Positions 31,755 through 41,537 are shown, counted from the first letter of the stretch. The stretch is 64,000 bases of DNA from Pantoea rwandensis (GCF_002095475.1 NZ_MLFR01000011.1:85823-149822); one strand, 5' to 3'. Notes: generated from the sequence alone by a model not told the origin. Translations and numbers: made by a program.

Positions 31755-33500
31755 ATGGCTGGACGAATTCCACGCGTATTTATCAATGACTTACTTGCCC
31801 GCACGGATATCGTGGATCTTATCGATGCCCGCGTTAAGCTGAAAAAGCAGGGTAAGAACTATCACGCGTGCTGTCCTTTTCATAACGAGAAAACGCCCTC
31901 TTTCACCGTAAGTGGTGAGAAGCAGTTCTATTACTGCTTCGGCTGTGGCGCCAAAGGTAACGCCATCGATTTCCTGATGAATCACGATCGTCTGGATTTT
32001 GTCGAAAGCGTTGAGGAGCTGGCCACGCAACACGGCTTAGAAGTGCCGTATGAAGCGGGCAATGGCCCTAGCCCGATGGAGCGCCATCAGCGCCAAAGTC
32101 TCTACCAGCTGTTGGAAGGCCTTGACGGTTTCTATCAGCAAAGCCTGCGTAATCCGCAAGCTGTCTCTGCACAGAACTATCTCGCCACGCGCGGTCTTAG
32201 CCAGGAAGTGATCGATCACTTCGCTATTGGTTATGCGCCAGCAGGCTGGGATAACGTGCTGAAGCGTTTTGGTCAGCAGAAAGATGACCGCGAATCCTTA
32301 ATGGAAGCGGGCATGCTGGTCAGTAACGATTCTGGCCGTACTTATGATCGTTTCCGTGATCGCGTGATGTTTCCGATTCGCGATAAACGTGGGCGTGTCA
32401 TTGGCTTTGGTGGACGCGTACTGGGCAACGATACGCCAAAGTACCTGAACTCCCCTGAAACACCGATTTTCCATAAAGGCCGTCAGTTATATGGCCTGTA
32501 TGAAGCGCAAAAGAATCATCCGCAGCCAGCGCGTTTACTGGTAGTGGAAGGCTACATGGACGTGGTAGCACTGGCACAATTTGGCGTTGATTATGCGGTT
32601 GCCTCACTGGGCACCTCGACGACCGCTGAACATATTCAGCTGCTGTTCCGCTCAACTGACACGGTGATTTGCTGTTACGACGGCGACCGTGCTGGGCGTG
32701 AAGCCGGATGGCGTGCGTTAGAAACCGCATTGCCTTACATGAATGATGGTCGTCAGCTACGCTTTATGTTTTTGCCGGATGGAGAAGATCCGGACACGCT
32801 GATACGAAAAGAGGGCCGAGAAGCCTTTGAAGCGCGGATGGAGCAGGCTTTGCCGCTCTCCACGTTTCTATTCGACAGCCTAATGCCGCAGGTCGATCTG
32901 AGCACACGCGATGGTAAAACCAAGCTGGCGACGCTGGCACTGCCGTTGATAAGCCAGATACCCGGTGAAACGTTGCGCATTTATATGCGTCAAACATTAG
33001 GTAATAAACTCGGCATTCTTGACGATAATCAGTTAGACAAGCTGATGCCAAAGTTAGCAGAAAGCGGCGCCGCGCCAACCGCACCACCGTTGAAGCGCAC
33101 CACCATGCGCGTGTTGATTGCGTTGCTGGTGCAGAATCCGCAATTTGCCACCATCGTGCCCACGTTGGACGGGCTTGAGCAGTCAAAGATGGCGGGTTTA
33201 CCGCTGTTTGTAGAGTTAGTCAGTCGTTGTACGGAGAATCCTGGCCTGACGACGGGACAGCTACTAGAGTTATATCGCGGGACAGAATTTAGCCAGCCCC
33301 TTGAAACGCTGGCAACCTGGAACCACATGATAGTGGATGAAGAAGCGGAAGCCGTGTTCCAGGATTCACTGGCGAGTCTTTACGACTCCGCCCTTGAACA
33401 GCGCCTTGAAGCGCTCATCGCACGCGACCGTACCGAAGGCCTGAGTGCAGCCGAACGTCGCGAGTTCTGGGCTTTAAGCCAGGCATTAGCGAAAAAATAA
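31755..33500 (+). CDS. dnaG: DNA primase DnaG
   Basis: 581 residues. N-terminal zinc finger (HACCPFHNEK...YCFGCGAKGN), the TOPRIM catalytic core (VVEGYMDVVALA; YDGDRAGR), and a C-terminal helical domain that binds DnaB. It lays down RNA primers for replication. The ATG at 31755 (MAGRIPR) matches the family; the annotated frame starts three codons earlier at a TTG. Middle gene of the operon. Confidence 0.97.
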   Translation: MAGRIPRVFINDLLARTDIVDLIDARVKLKKQGKNYHACCPFHNEKTPSFTVSGEKQFYYCFGCGAKGNAIDFLMNHDRLDFVESVEELATQHGLEVPYEAGNGPSPMERHQRQSLYQLLEGLDGFYQQSLRNPQAVSAQNYLATRGLSQEVIDHFAIGYAPAGWDNVLKRFGQQKDDRESLMEAGMLVSNDSGRTYDRFRDRVMFPIRDKRGRVIGFGGRVLGNDTPKYLNSPETPIFHKGRQLYGLYEAQKNHPQPARLLVVEGYMDVVALAQFGVDYAVASLGTSTTAEHIQLLFRSTDTVICCYDGDRAGREAGWRALETALPYMNDGRQLRFMFLPDGEDPDTLIRKEGREAFEARMEQALPLSTFLFDSLMPQVDLSTRDGKTKLATLALPLISQIPGETLRIYMRQTLGNKLGILDDNQLDKLMPKLAESGAAPTAPPLKRTTMRVLIALLVQNPQFATIVPTLDGLEQSKMAGLPLFVELVSRCTENPGLTTGQLLELYRGTEFSQPLETLATWNHMIVDEEAEAVFQDSLASLYDSALEQRLEALIARDRTEGLSAAERREFWALSQALAKK

Positions 33501-33603
33501 GATTTTTACCAGACCAGAACGTTGAAGGCTGCTAAAGCCGCCGTTTTGGTTTGTCCGTCCGGTTTATGCAGTTAGCGCACCGTACGAGGGCCGTCGGCGT
33601 CGA

Positions 33604-33699
33604 AGCCAGTTTCGTTACCGCCAGCGCACAGTAACCGGAGCGTACTGAAGTACGTGAGGATTACGAGCACTGCCGGGGACGAAAATGGCGAGTAAGCCA
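33604..33699. repeat. ERIC-like imperfect palindrome between dnaG and rpoD
   Basis: The 361 bases between dnaG and rpoD hold no gene. Their centre is a roughly 95-base imperfect palindrome: inner hairpin CGTAC-TGAA-GTACG (33641-33654), flanked by GTAACCGGAG and GAGGATTAC arms, then outer CCAGTTTCGTTACC pairing with GGGGACGAAAATGG. The inner GGAGC-TAC...GTA-GTGA pattern recalls ERIC elements, but I cannot confirm that family. It would be transcribed within the operon. Confidence 0.4.
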
Positions 33700-33861
33700 G
33701 GCCTGCAAAGAAAGAATTCAAGCGGCTTAAGTGCCGATATATGAAGGGCTGAAGCCCTGGCCGCGTTGAAGGCAGCGGCAAAAACACAACGCCTTCACTG
33801 TTATAGTTGGCTCGCAGCCGACCGACACCAATCTAATTAACAGAAGTGTGGATACCGTCTT

Positions 33862-35706
33862 ATGGAGCAAAACCCGCAGTCACAGCTTAAGCTGCTTGTC
33901 ACCCGTGGTAAGGAGCAGGGCTATCTGACCTATGCTGAGGTCAATGACCATCTGCCGGAAGATATCGTCGACTCCGATCAGATCGAAGACATCATCCAGA
34001 TGATTAATGACATGGGTATTCAGGTTGTTGAAGAAGCACCTGATGCCGATGATCTGATGCTGAATGAAAACAGTACCGACACTGACGAAGATGCCGCAGA
34101 AGCTGCCGCACAGGTACTCTCTAGTGTTGAGTCTGAAATTGGCCGTACTACCGACCCGGTGCGCATGTACATGCGTGAAATGGGTACCGTTGAACTGCTG
34201 ACGCGCGAAGGCGAAATCGACATCGCTAAGCGTATTGAAGACGGTATTAACCAGGTTCAGTGCTCTGTTGCTGAATATCCGGAAGCGATCACCTATCTGC
34301 TTGATCAATACGATCGCGTAGAAGCGGGTGAATCACGCCTGTCCGACCTGATCACCGGCTTCGTTGACCCTAACGCAGAAGAAGACATCGCCCCTACGGC
34401 GACTCACGTCGGCTCTGAACTGTCTGAAGAAGACCGTAATGACGACGAAGAAGAAGACGAAGATGGCGATGACGACAGTTCTGATGATGATAACTCCATC
34501 GATCCAGAACTGGCGCGCGAGAAATTCAACGATCTGCGCGTCCAGTACGAAACTACCCGTACTGTAATCAAAGCCAAAGGCCGCAGCCACGCTGATGCCG
34601 TTGCAGAAATCAACAACCTGTCTGAAGTGTTCAAGCAGTTCCGCCTGGTACCGAAGCAGTTCGACTACCTGGTGAACAGTATGCGCGTCATGATGGAGCG
34701 CGTGCGTACGCAAGAGCGCCTGATCATGAAGCTGTGTATTGAAATCTGCAAAATGCCGAAGAAGAACTTCATCACGCTGTTCACCGGCAATGAAACCAGC
34801 CCAAGCTGGTTTAAAGCTGCGCTGGCCATGAATAAACCTTGGTCAGAGAAACTGCTTGAAGTTGAAGATGATGTGACGCGTTCACTGCAGAAATTGCAGC
34901 AGATTGAAGAAGAGACCGGCCTGACCATCGAGCAGGTTAAAGACATCAACCGTCGCATGTCGATCGGCGAAGCGAAAGCGCGTCGTGCGAAGAAAGAGAT
35001 GGTTGAAGCAAACTTACGTCTGGTTATTTCTATCGCGAAGAAATACACCAACCGTGGTCTGCAGTTCCTCGATCTGATTCAGGAAGGTAACATCGGCCTG
35101 ATGAAAGCGGTTGATAAGTTTGAATACCGTCGTGGTTATAAGTTCTCAACTTATGCAACCTGGTGGATTCGTCAGGCTATCACCCGTTCTATCGCCGACC
35201 AGGCACGTACCATCCGTATTCCGGTGCATATGATTGAGACCATCAACAAACTCAACCGTATTTCGCGCCAGATGCTGCAAGAGATGGGCCGTGAGCCAAC
35301 GCCGGAAGAGCTGGCTGAGCGTATGCTGATGCCAGAAGATAAAATCCGCAAAGTGCTGAAAATCGCTAAAGAGCCGATCTCTATGGAGACGCCGATTGGT
35401 GATGATGAAGATTCGCATCTGGGCGATTTTATCGAAGACACCACGCTGGAGCTGCCGCTGGATTCTGCAACATCAGAAAGCCTGCGTTCAGCCACCCACG
35501 ACGTGCTGGCTGGCCTGACTGCGCGTGAAGCGAAAGTCCTGCGTATGCGTTTCGGTATCGATATGAACACCGACCACACGCTGGAAGAGGTTGGCAAACA
35601 GTTTGACGTTACTCGTGAGCGTATTCGTCAGATCGAAGCCAAGGCGCTGCGCAAGCTGCGTCACCCAAGCCGCTCCGAAGTGCTGCGTAGCTTCCTTGAC
35701 GACTAA
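33862..35706 (+). CDS. rpoD: RNA polymerase primary sigma factor RpoD (sigma-70)
   Basis: 614 residues with the full primary sigma layout: region 1.1, the long acidic non-conserved region ([16 protein letters not shown] around residue 195-210), region 2 ([19 protein letters not shown]), region 3 ([14 protein letters not shown]) and region 4 helix-turn-helix ([20 protein letters not shown]) ending RSFLDD. It directs housekeeping transcription. Last gene of rpsU-dnaG-rpoD, closed by a strong terminator. Confidence 0.98.
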   Translation: MEQNPQSQLKLLVTRGKEQGYLTYAEVNDHLPEDIVDSDQIEDIIQMINDMGIQVVEEAPDADDLMLNENSTDTDEDAAEAAAQVLSSVESEIGRTTDPVRMYMREMGTVELLTREGEIDIAKRIEDGINQVQCSVAEYPEAITYLLDQYDRVEAGESRLSDLITGFVDPNAEEDIAPTATHVGSELSEEDRNDDEEEDEDGDDDSSDDDNSIDPELAREKFNDLRVQYETTRTVIKAKGRSHADAVAEINNLSEVFKQFRLVPKQFDYLVNSMRVMMERVRTQERLIMKLCIEICKMPKKNFITLFTGNETSPSWFKAALAMNKPWSEKLLEVEDDVTRSLQKLQQIEEETGLTIEQVKDINRRMSIGEAKARRAKKEMVEANLRLVISIAKKYTNRGLQFLDLIQEGNIGLMKAVDKFEYRRGYKFSTYATWWIRQAITRSIADQARTIRIPVHMIETINKLNRISRQMLQEMGREPTPEELAERMLMPEDKIRKVLKIAKEPISMETPIGDDEDSHLGDFIEDTTLELPLDSATSESLRSATHDVLAGLTAREAKVLRMRFGIDMNTDHTLEEVGKQFDVTRERIRQIEAKALRKLRHPSRSEVLRSFLDD

Positions 35707-35720
35707 TCCTCGTTAAGACG

Positions 35721-35748
35721 AAAAACCCCGGCTTGCCGGGGTTTTTTA
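35721..35748. terminator. rpoD terminator
   Basis: AAAAACCCCGGC-TT-GCCGGGGTTTTTT: strong bidirectional intrinsic terminator between convergent genes. Confidence 0.9.
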
Positions 35749-35754
35749 TTGCCT

Positions 35755-36513
35755 TCAAAACGGCGTCAGCCCTTTTTCCTGCATCATCTTGCGCGCTTTG
35801 TCGCTCTGCAGATACTTAACAAACTGCGCCGCAGCCTGCTTCTGCTGCGTGTTGCGGGTGATCACCGCGCCGTACAAAGTATCCTGCTGTACCGTTGGCG
35901 GAATCAGCCCAACGATAGTAATTCCCTTCACTGCCTGCAACTCGCTGTTCTGCTGGAAGCCCAGTTCGGCTTTGCCCTGCGCCACCGCTTCGCCCACTGG
36001 CGTGGCCGGGATCACTGACACTTTGCTGGCGGTCTTCGGCCCCAATTCCAGCTTACTCAGCATCTTGCTCTGAATATATTTGCCGCTGGCGCTGTCCGAC
36101 ACCGCAATGCTCGACGCTTCGGTTAATACCTGTTTGAATTTTGCTACGGTGCTGATATCTGGCGGCGTCATGCCCTGCTTCACCGCCATAGCGATATAAG
36201 AATGCGCCAGCACCTGATGGCTTTTGCCATCGACCCATTTCGCCTGCTCCAGCGGTTTGATGGCGTAATCCACCATCACCAACACATCGGCATTATCCTT
36301 GCGCTTCAGCCGATTCGGGATAGCCTGCGGGGTATCCCCCATGGAAGGTGCCGCCTCCAGCTGTAAGGTATTGCCGGTTTGCTGCTGATAATCCTGCTTT
36401 AAGCTTTCAATCACCGGATACATGCCACCGGAGCTAAACACTTTCAGCGTCTCCGCCTGCGCCCCCTGTTGCACCACAAGCAACAGCCCCGCCAGCGCGA
36501 TTATAGGTTTCAT
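35755..36513 (-). CDS. Orphan periplasmic substrate-binding protein, ModA-like
   Basis: 252 residues with a signal peptide (MKPIIALAGLLLVVQQGAQA) and a type II periplasmic binding fold. LKVFSSGGMYPVIESL and ADVLVMVDYAIKPLEQ resemble the molybdate-binding protein family (SBP_bac_11). The start at 36513 follows AGAGGGAAG; a longer frame to 36660 lacks the signal and is rejected. No permease or ATPase gene is nearby, so it may work with a distant transporter or have another role. It is inserted between rpoD and mug, which are often adjacent in other enterobacteria. Confidence 0.78.
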   Translation of the reverse strand: MKPIIALAGLLLVVQQGAQAETLKVFSSGGMYPVIESLKQDYQQQTGNTLQLEAAPSMGDTPQAIPNRLKRKDNADVLVMVDYAIKPLEQAKWVDGKSHQVLAHSYIAMAVKQGMTPPDISTVAKFKQVLTEASSIAVSDSASGKYIQSKMLSKLELGPKTASKVSVIPATPVGEAVAQGKAELGFQQNSELQAVKGITIVGLIPPTVQQDTLYGAVITRNTQQKQAAAQFVKYLQSDKARKMMQEKGLTPF

Positions 36514-36601
36514 CTTCCCTCTCTTTATTTGCCATAAAGATTTGGGTTTAGTCAGAAACTGCAGATTGAACAACTTCAGGGCCGCGTTAAGCGGAGCACG
36601 C

Positions 36602-37117
36602 TCACGCGTTATTCTGTAACCAATCATGAAGTTGGCGATATGCCGCTGCCATCTCCTCAATGGTGGCGCGGTTCAATCCACTGGGATTAGGCAGCACCCA
36701 TAAACGCGTTTCGCCAAGGGTTTGCGGCTGCTCGCCCCACTCCACTTTGCGCTGTCGAAACGCCTTCTGAAACGCATCTTTGCCCAGCACCGCCAGCGCA
36801 CGCGGCTGATAGCGCAAGATCTTCTCCTGCAAACGCGCACCGCCGTCGCGCAACTCATCACCCGCCAACTCGTTAGCCTGAATGGTCGGACGCTCAACCA
36901 GCATGGTGATACCACAACCGGTTTCCAGCAGACGCTGCTCCTGTTCAGGTTTCAACAGCTCACGCGTAAAGCCAGCCTGATGGATTACCTTCCAAAAGCG
37001 ATTACCGGGATGGGCAAAGTGAAAGCCGGTATGTGCCGAAGATTTACCCGGATTGATGCCACAGAACAACACTTGAAGATGCGGGGCGATGATGTCCTGA
37101 ATATCGTGTTCGCTCAT
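36602..37117 (-). CDS. mug: G/U mismatch-specific DNA glycosylase Mug
   Basis: 171 residues of the uracil-DNA glycosylase superfamily, MUG/TDG branch. [12 protein letters not shown] carries the Asn of the active site, and PNPSGLNRA is the DNA-intercalating loop. It removes uracil and ethenocytosine mispaired with guanine. Its ATG overlaps the stop of the upstream TetR gene (37114-37117), so the two are coupled here. Confidence 0.95.
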   Translation of the reverse strand: MSEHDIQDIIAPHLQVLFCGINPGKSSAHTGFHFAHPGNRFWKVIHQAGFTRELLKPEQEQRLLETGCGITMLVERPTIQANELAGDELRDGGARLQEKILRYQPRALAVLGKDAFQKAFRQRKVEWGEQPQTLGETRLWVLPNPSGLNRATIEEMAAAYRQLHDWLQNNA

Positions 37118-37704
37118 ACGCTCTCCAATCCCGCACGCTGTTTCACCGCGCGACGACTCACCGCCAGCAGGTTGCGTGCTTCCGCATCATCTGGGCAGGC
37201 GCGCGCCAGTGCTACCGCTCCCACCATCTCCGCCAGCATGCTGCTTGCAACATCATCCGCTTGCGGATGGTTGAGTTCATGCAGTGCCTGCGCCAGCCGT
37301 TGACGCACAGCTTCACGACGCTGTGAAAACAGCGTACGCGTTTCAATGGGCAAATGGGCTATCTCACTCACCAGCGCAGGCATCGGGCATCCTTCTCCCG
37401 GCGTGTTGCGATGATGCTCCGAGAGATAGTTGTCGATGAGTTGCGTCAACCGCTCTGTGGGATCTTCCAGGCTGATAATCGCTGCAAAACGCTGCGCTGA
37501 GTCGGCAAACATCTCGGCGATCACCGCTTCGACCAGTGCCTCACGCGAGGCAAAGTGCGCGTAGAAGCCGCCGTGAGTTAGGCCAGCACGCTTCATCAGC
37601 GCCGCCACGCCAATACCTTCGGTGCCGCTCTCACGCATCACCACTGCGGCTTCATCAAGTATGCGCTGTCGCGTACGCGCTTTGTGGCTCAGCTTTTCCA
37701 TCAT
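37114..37704 (-). CDS. TetR-family transcriptional regulator
   Basis: 196 residues: N-terminal helix-turn-helix (residues 8-55, [26 protein letters not shown]) and a ligand domain of the type with [12 protein letters not shown], where the Cys-Pro is typical of NemR/AcrR-like regulators of oxidoreductases. Divergent from an SDR gene it probably represses. Palindromic sites fill the shared promoter. It overlaps mug by four bases. Confidence 0.87.
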   Translation of the reverse strand: MMEKLSHKARTRQRILDEAAVVMRESGTEGIGVAALMKRAGLTHGGFYAHFASREALVEAVIAEMFADSAQRFAAIISLEDPTERLTQLIDNYLSEHHRNTPGEGCPMPALVSEIAHLPIETRTLFSQRREAVRQRLAQALHELNHPQADDVASSMLAEMVGAVALARACPDDAEARNLLAVSRRAVKQRAGLESV

Positions 37705-37743
37705 TCGTCATCCTGCTCATCGTTAATGGCAATCAGTGTAATT

Positions 37744-37794
37744 ATTACGATCATCATATTCCAGCTTGACGAAAAATATGATGATCGTCATATT
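37744..37794. promoter_or_regulatory. Putative TetR operators
   Basis: AATATGATGATCGTCATATT (37775-37794) contains a perfect AATATGA/TCATATT inverted repeat. A reversed copy of most of it, ATTACGATCATCATATT, lies at 37744-37760, and a weaker one follows near 37806. All lie between the TetR and SDR genes. Confidence 0.6.
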
Positions 37795-37836
37795 AATCTC
37801 ATTAGATATGACAACCATCATTTACAGGAACAGACC

Positions 37837-38619
37837 ATGACTCAACAACTGGCTTTGATCACCGGCGCTTCCAGCGGTATTGGCGCAACCTATGCGAAAC
37901 AACTGGCGGCACGCGGCAGCAATCTGATTCTGGTAGCGCGTGATGAATCACGTTTGAACCAGCTGGCGCAATCACTGCGTGAGGCACACGGCGTAGATGT
38001 CAGCGTGCTGGCGGCAGATCTGACTCAAGCAGATGATCTGGCAAAAGTGGCACGTGAACTGCGTGACAACCACGACATCACGATGCTGGTCAACAATGCG
38101 GGAATGGTGGTGGAAGGTGAGTTTACCGACGCCGATATTCAGCCGATTCAGACCATGCTGTCGCTCAACATCATTGCACTTACCGAACTGGCCCACAGCG
38201 CTGCACAAGCTTTCCGTACACGCGGGCAAGGCACCATCGTGAACATCGCGTCAGTAGTCGCACTGGTGCATGAAGTGATGAATGGCGCCTATAACGCCAG
38301 CAAAGCCTATGTGCTGTCGCTGACGCGTAATATGGACCGCGAGTTAGCAGGCCGTGGTGTGGTGCTGCAAGCCGTGCTGCCCGGCTTCACGCGGACCGAG
38401 ATCTTTGATCGTGCTGGGAAATCTATTAACGACATCCCAGCCGAGAAGATAATGGAAGTCGAGGATCTGGTCACGGCTGCGCTGCGCGGCTTGGATGCGG
38501 GCGAGCTGATTACCATCCCTTCCGTGGAAGAGATGAGCCTGTGGCAGAAGCTTGATGAAGCGCGTGGCGCGATGATCCCGTTTATCTCATTGAATAAGCC
38601 CGCATCACGCTATCTGTAA
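37837..38619 (+). CDS. Short-chain dehydrogenase/reductase
   Basis: 260-residue classical SDR: cofactor motif TGASSGIG, NNAG, and the catalytic YNASK with an upstream serine (NIASVVAL). Reduces or oxidises a carbonyl or alcohol with NAD(P)H; substrate unknown. The ATG at 37837 has CAGGAACAG upstream; the longer frame from 37684 is an artefact through the operator. Under the divergent TetR regulator. Confidence 0.88.
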   Translation: MTQQLALITGASSGIGATYAKQLAARGSNLILVARDESRLNQLAQSLREAHGVDVSVLAADLTQADDLAKVARELRDNHDITMLVNNAGMVVEGEFTDADIQPIQTMLSLNIIALTELAHSAAQAFRTRGQGTIVNIASVVALVHEVMNGAYNASKAYVLSLTRNMDRELAGRGVVLQAVLPGFTRTEIFDRAGKSINDIPAEKIMEVEDLVTAALRGLDAGELITIPSVEEMSLWQKLDEARGAMIPFISLNKPASRYL

Positions 38620-38634
38620 GCTTTGGGCGTTGCT

Positions 38635-38663
38635 GAGGCAAGGTGCGTGGTGTGCCTTGCCTC
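38635..38663. terminator. Hairpin after SDR gene
   Basis: GAGGCAAGG/CCTTGCCTC nine-base stem followed by ATAAAAAC. Probable end of the SDR transcript, though the T-run is absent. Confidence 0.45.
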
Positions 38664-38781
38664 ATAAAAACAGCAATGGCTGGGTGTGGGCTGAGCGTTG
38701 ATATGGTGTGAAAAGGGATTTTTTCTTGGAGATCAATGACTCAGATATTGTTCTAAATTTCACCAACCGATTGGCGAACGC

Positions 38782-38810
38782 TGGATCACCTATCCGAGAT
38801 ACTTTATAAT
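38782..38810 (+). promoter_or_regulatory. Promoter of tRNA-Ile
   Basis: Perfect -10 TATAAT at 38805-38810, with a GC-rich discriminator (CCCCGCTCCG) before the tRNA, as in stable-RNA promoters. The -35 (TGGATC at 38782) is weak. Confidence 0.55.
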
Positions 38811-38822
38811 CCCCGCTCCGCT

Positions 38823-38898
38823 GGCCCCTTAGCTCAGTGGTTAGAGCAGGCGACTCATAATCGCTTGGTCGCTGGTTCAAACCCAGCAGGGGCCACCA
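38823..38898 (+). tRNA. ileX: tRNA-Ile2, anticodon CAT (lysidine-modified)
   Basis: 76 bases with encoded CCA. Cloverleaf: acceptor GGCCCCT pairs with AGGGGCC; D arm AGCTCAGTGGTTAGAGC; anticodon loop ACTCATAAT; T arm TCGCTGGTTCAAACCCAGC. The sequence is nearly that of E. coli ileX, whose CAT anticodon is changed by TilS to read AUA, and it is downstream of mug as in E. coli. A genomic island follows it, as is common for tRNA genes. Confidence 0.93.
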
Positions 38899-38925
38899 AA
38901 TTTATCTATATATTACATTCAGTTA

Positions 38926-38950
38926 GGCCACCTACTTATGAGGTGGTCTT
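38926..38950 (+). terminator. tRNA transcript terminator
   Basis: GGCCACCT-ACTTATG-AGGTGGTC followed by TTTTTATTT. The remaining DNA to 39251 is AT-rich and holds no gene I can support; a pair of GTCCCC-type tracts near 38967-38990 resembles sequence often seen next to tRNA-targeted integrases. Confidence 0.75.
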
Positions 38951-39251
38951 TTTATTTATGTCTAGTAATGTCCCCTTTTTGTCCCCTCACGATCAGCTTT
39001 CACTCACAGTGGTGAACGGTATGGATGTGGATTATGCACAGAGGTGCTCAGTCATCAGCGCAACATCATCAAGAACTACTGACGAAATGATTTAATCGAG
39101 TCTGATTTTTGAAATCTGCTAGGGTTATCTGCATGGTGTAAAGCTTTTATCTGCAAGTTTTGCACACCATAATCATCAACATGGATTGCATACATTACTA
39201 TTTATATTCAATAATCAATTAGATCCGATGTACCATTAAAGGGAGTTTTGT

Positions 39252-40642
39252 GTGAAATCAGTATTTTTTGGATTTTATAGTATCAGTGAAAATGATTTGA
39301 AAAACATTTGGAAATCCGATTCAACTCTATTTGTGTTTGACACGAATTGTTTGCTTAATCTTTACAGATGTGAAGACCAGACCAGAGATGACATAATTAG
39401 TGTAATGAAAGAGGTTTCCAATAGAAGTTGGCTATCTTTTCAAGTTGGATTTGAGTACCAGAAAAACAGAAGAACTGTAATTGAAGAAAGTGTCAGTAGT
39501 TTAATTAAAATTAAGAACGAACTTGAGGATACTTACAATAAGAATGTTTTATCCTCTGCTAAGATTAAAAAACACCTTTATAACGCCTTAAGCGATGAAA
39601 TTTCAACTCTCCAAAAAGAACTTAAAGAACCTATTGATAAATATATAAAGGAAAAGATTTCTCCTCGAATAGATAGTAAAAAAGCCATTTCAGAACGCGA
39701 TTCAATTAGACATGAAATTGATACAATGTTTTCTGACAGGGTAGGCTTCCCACCCTCACAGGAAAGAATAAATAAAATCAACAGCGAGGGAGAAACGAGA
39801 TATCAACTTAAGCACCCTCCTGGTTTTATGGATGACAAAAAAAGGGTAAATCTTTTTTCTTTCAAATCGAGTTCCAAGATAAATTTGGCGATCTTTATTT
39901 GTGGAAAGAGATAATCGAAAAATCAAAATCTGATGACATTAAAGATGTCATCTTCGTATGTGATGACCAGAAAGAAGACTGGTATTTTGAATTGTCAGGC
40001 CGAAAACATGGTGTGCTGGAGTCTTTAACAACAGAAATATGCCGTGAAGCAAACCTCAAAAGTTTCAAACTAATTACTCAATTAACCTTTTTACACGAAG
40101 CAAAGAGCTATCTAAATAATATCAACATTCGTGATTCATCTTTAAAAGAAGTTGAGGAATTATCTCAAGTAGTGCGCAATGAGTTTATTGAAGTCAAAAA
40201 GAGAAAACGCCGGTCACAAATTAAGGAGTTTTATTTTAATTCCCTTGGTGGCTTAGGTGAAACGCATTACAGCAGTGGAGATAACATCAACTCACACGCT
40301 GATTTTTCAAAATAAATATTAGAATCACAATCTAATCTTAGTAGAATCCCACAAATTAAATCAAAAGCAATTGAGGCCATTTCAGAAGCAGAAAACTCGT
40401 CAATTGAATTGATAGAATACATTGGACAAGTAGACTATGATGAAATAATAAGTGAATTAAAAAACCTCTTAGATAAAGTATCGAATTTGAGCCGTAGCTT
40501 GAAAATAAAACTCCATCATGCCTCGATTGAAAAAATTAACTTTACGGCTGAGATAATGTTAATTAACCAACAATTATCAAGTGTTCTAACGAAAACCGTA
40601 AATAACACAACCATACTTGAAACTTATCTAATAGTTCTGTAA
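39252..40642 (+). pseudogene. PIN-like domain (PIN_8/DUF4935-type) protein, broken
   Basis: A low-GC gene in the island. The first part (FVFDTNCLLNLYR, then FQVGFEYQKNRR) and the second (KFGDLYLWKEIIEKSK; VIFVCDDQKEDW) are the two halves of the PIN-like nuclease domain found in putative defence or toxin proteins. They are in different frames: seven A's at 39837-39843 where eight would join them. A TAA at 40313-40315 then interrupts the second frame, which is otherwise open in the same frame to 40642 (coiled C-terminal part). Two lesions make a real pseudogene likely. The GTG start at 39252 has GGGAG upstream. Confidence 0.75.
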
Positions 40643-40693
40643 TTAATAATAATTGTAGGCCTGTGAGATCAGGCTTACAAATTTAAAAATCAA

Positions 40694-40984
40694 CTAGGAT
40701 GACATGCAATTATTTAGAATTAAAATATACATCATGCGTTTTTTATTTAAAGAATATTCATATGCAAACTGCCACGCTTCGTTCTCACCAGAAAATAGTT
40801 TATCCGCTATCGGCTTCCACTCTAATTTACCATGCCTCACTTGCTTATATCGCACATCCCAAAACTCTCCACGCGGCCAGAGCACATACATTTCACCCGG
40901 GTCGCGCCAGATAGCTTGAAACGTTAATTTTTCCCCACGCTCCATAAACACAAAAACTGGACCGCCTAAACAAATTCGCCGCAT
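40694..40984 (-). CDS. Small protein of unknown function under a LexA-type box
   Basis: 96 residues; I do not recognise the family. The first 80 residues are Trp-rich and ordered in look (FQAIWRDPGEMYVLWPRGEFWDVRY), the tail is hydrophobic. An AGAGG site lies seven bases before the ATG, and a LexA-like box begins 28 bases upstream. The gene stands alone in the island between a broken PIN gene and a spike relic. SOS-induced expression is inferred from the box. Confidence 0.6.
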   Translation of the reverse strand: MRRICLGGPVFVFMERGEKLTFQAIWRDPGEMYVLWPRGEFWDVRYKQVRHGKLEWKPIADKLFSGENEAWQFAYEYSLNKKRMMYILILNNCMSS

Positions 40985-41011
40985 TTTGTCGACCTCTTAA
41001 TAGCTCACGAA

Positions 41012-41027
41012 CTGTATATAATAACAG
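41012..41027. promoter_or_regulatory. Putative LexA (SOS) box
   Basis: CTGTATATAATAACAG keeps the CTG-N10-CAG form and the alternating AT core of the LexA site. It is 28 bases from the start of the small minus-strand gene, where it would overlap the promoter. Confidence 0.6.
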
Positions 41028-41122
41028 TGTTTTGATTGCTGTGTTTTTCAGTCCGCTTAGCTTCGCCGATTCTGCCTCAACCCGCCCCACGCCTACACTC
41101 TCGGACATTTCGGGCTTGCGGG

Positions 41123-41218
41123 CATGAGATCCCCGCTAGATCCTATGCGTCGCATAAATTTGATAAATATCATATATTTCATGTCCTTGTGATTATCATG
41201 AGATCCTTTCTAGATCCT
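41123..41218. repeat. 22-base imperfect direct repeat
   Basis: CATGAGATCC-CCG-CTAGATCCT at 41123-41144 and CATGAGATCC-TTT-CTAGATCCT at 41197-41218 differ only in the three central bases. They are 74 bases apart in a gene-free stretch (41028-41496) of the island. Purpose unknown; could mark protein binding or an old recombination site. Confidence 0.55.
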
Positions 41219-41496
41219 CAAAACTGAAAATCACTGAAATTCTTTTCAATGATTTCAGTTGGCGAACTCTCGCAGAAAAGCAGCAGCAGCGCGGGCTGGC
41301 GCATCGGTTTGTAGAAAAATAAAACTGAAAAATTTTTACGATGCAAATCTCGCAGGCGGGTGCGGTGTAGCGCCGTTTTGGTGAGTGAAGCAATTATTTT
41401 GCCGGGCTGTGACGCAGCCAGCGCCACGCTGCGCACATGATCCAAATGAAGGTGGCTCGCCGCTGCGTGCTTCTGATGGCGGCTGATGGTAGGCGT

Positions 41497-41520
41497 AAAA
41501 AAAACCGCTGCGTGAGCGGG
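41497..41520 (-). terminator. Terminator of the spike-protein relic
   Basis: On the minus strand CCCGCTCACGCAGCGG is followed by TTTTTTTT. It closes the relic reading frame 18 bases upstream. Confidence 0.8.
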
Positions 41521-41537
41521 TCCGTGTGGGTGGCAGG

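Noticed and set aside
34333..34713. Minus-strand frame opposite rpoD
   Set aside because: It mirrors the acidic region of sigma-70, giving Phe/Val-rich low-complexity protein; no family resemblance.
38662..38880. Minus-strand 72-residue frame across the tRNA
   Set aside because: It covers the tRNA-Ile promoter and gene; such MNQRPSDYESPAL frames are a known artefact of tRNA genes.
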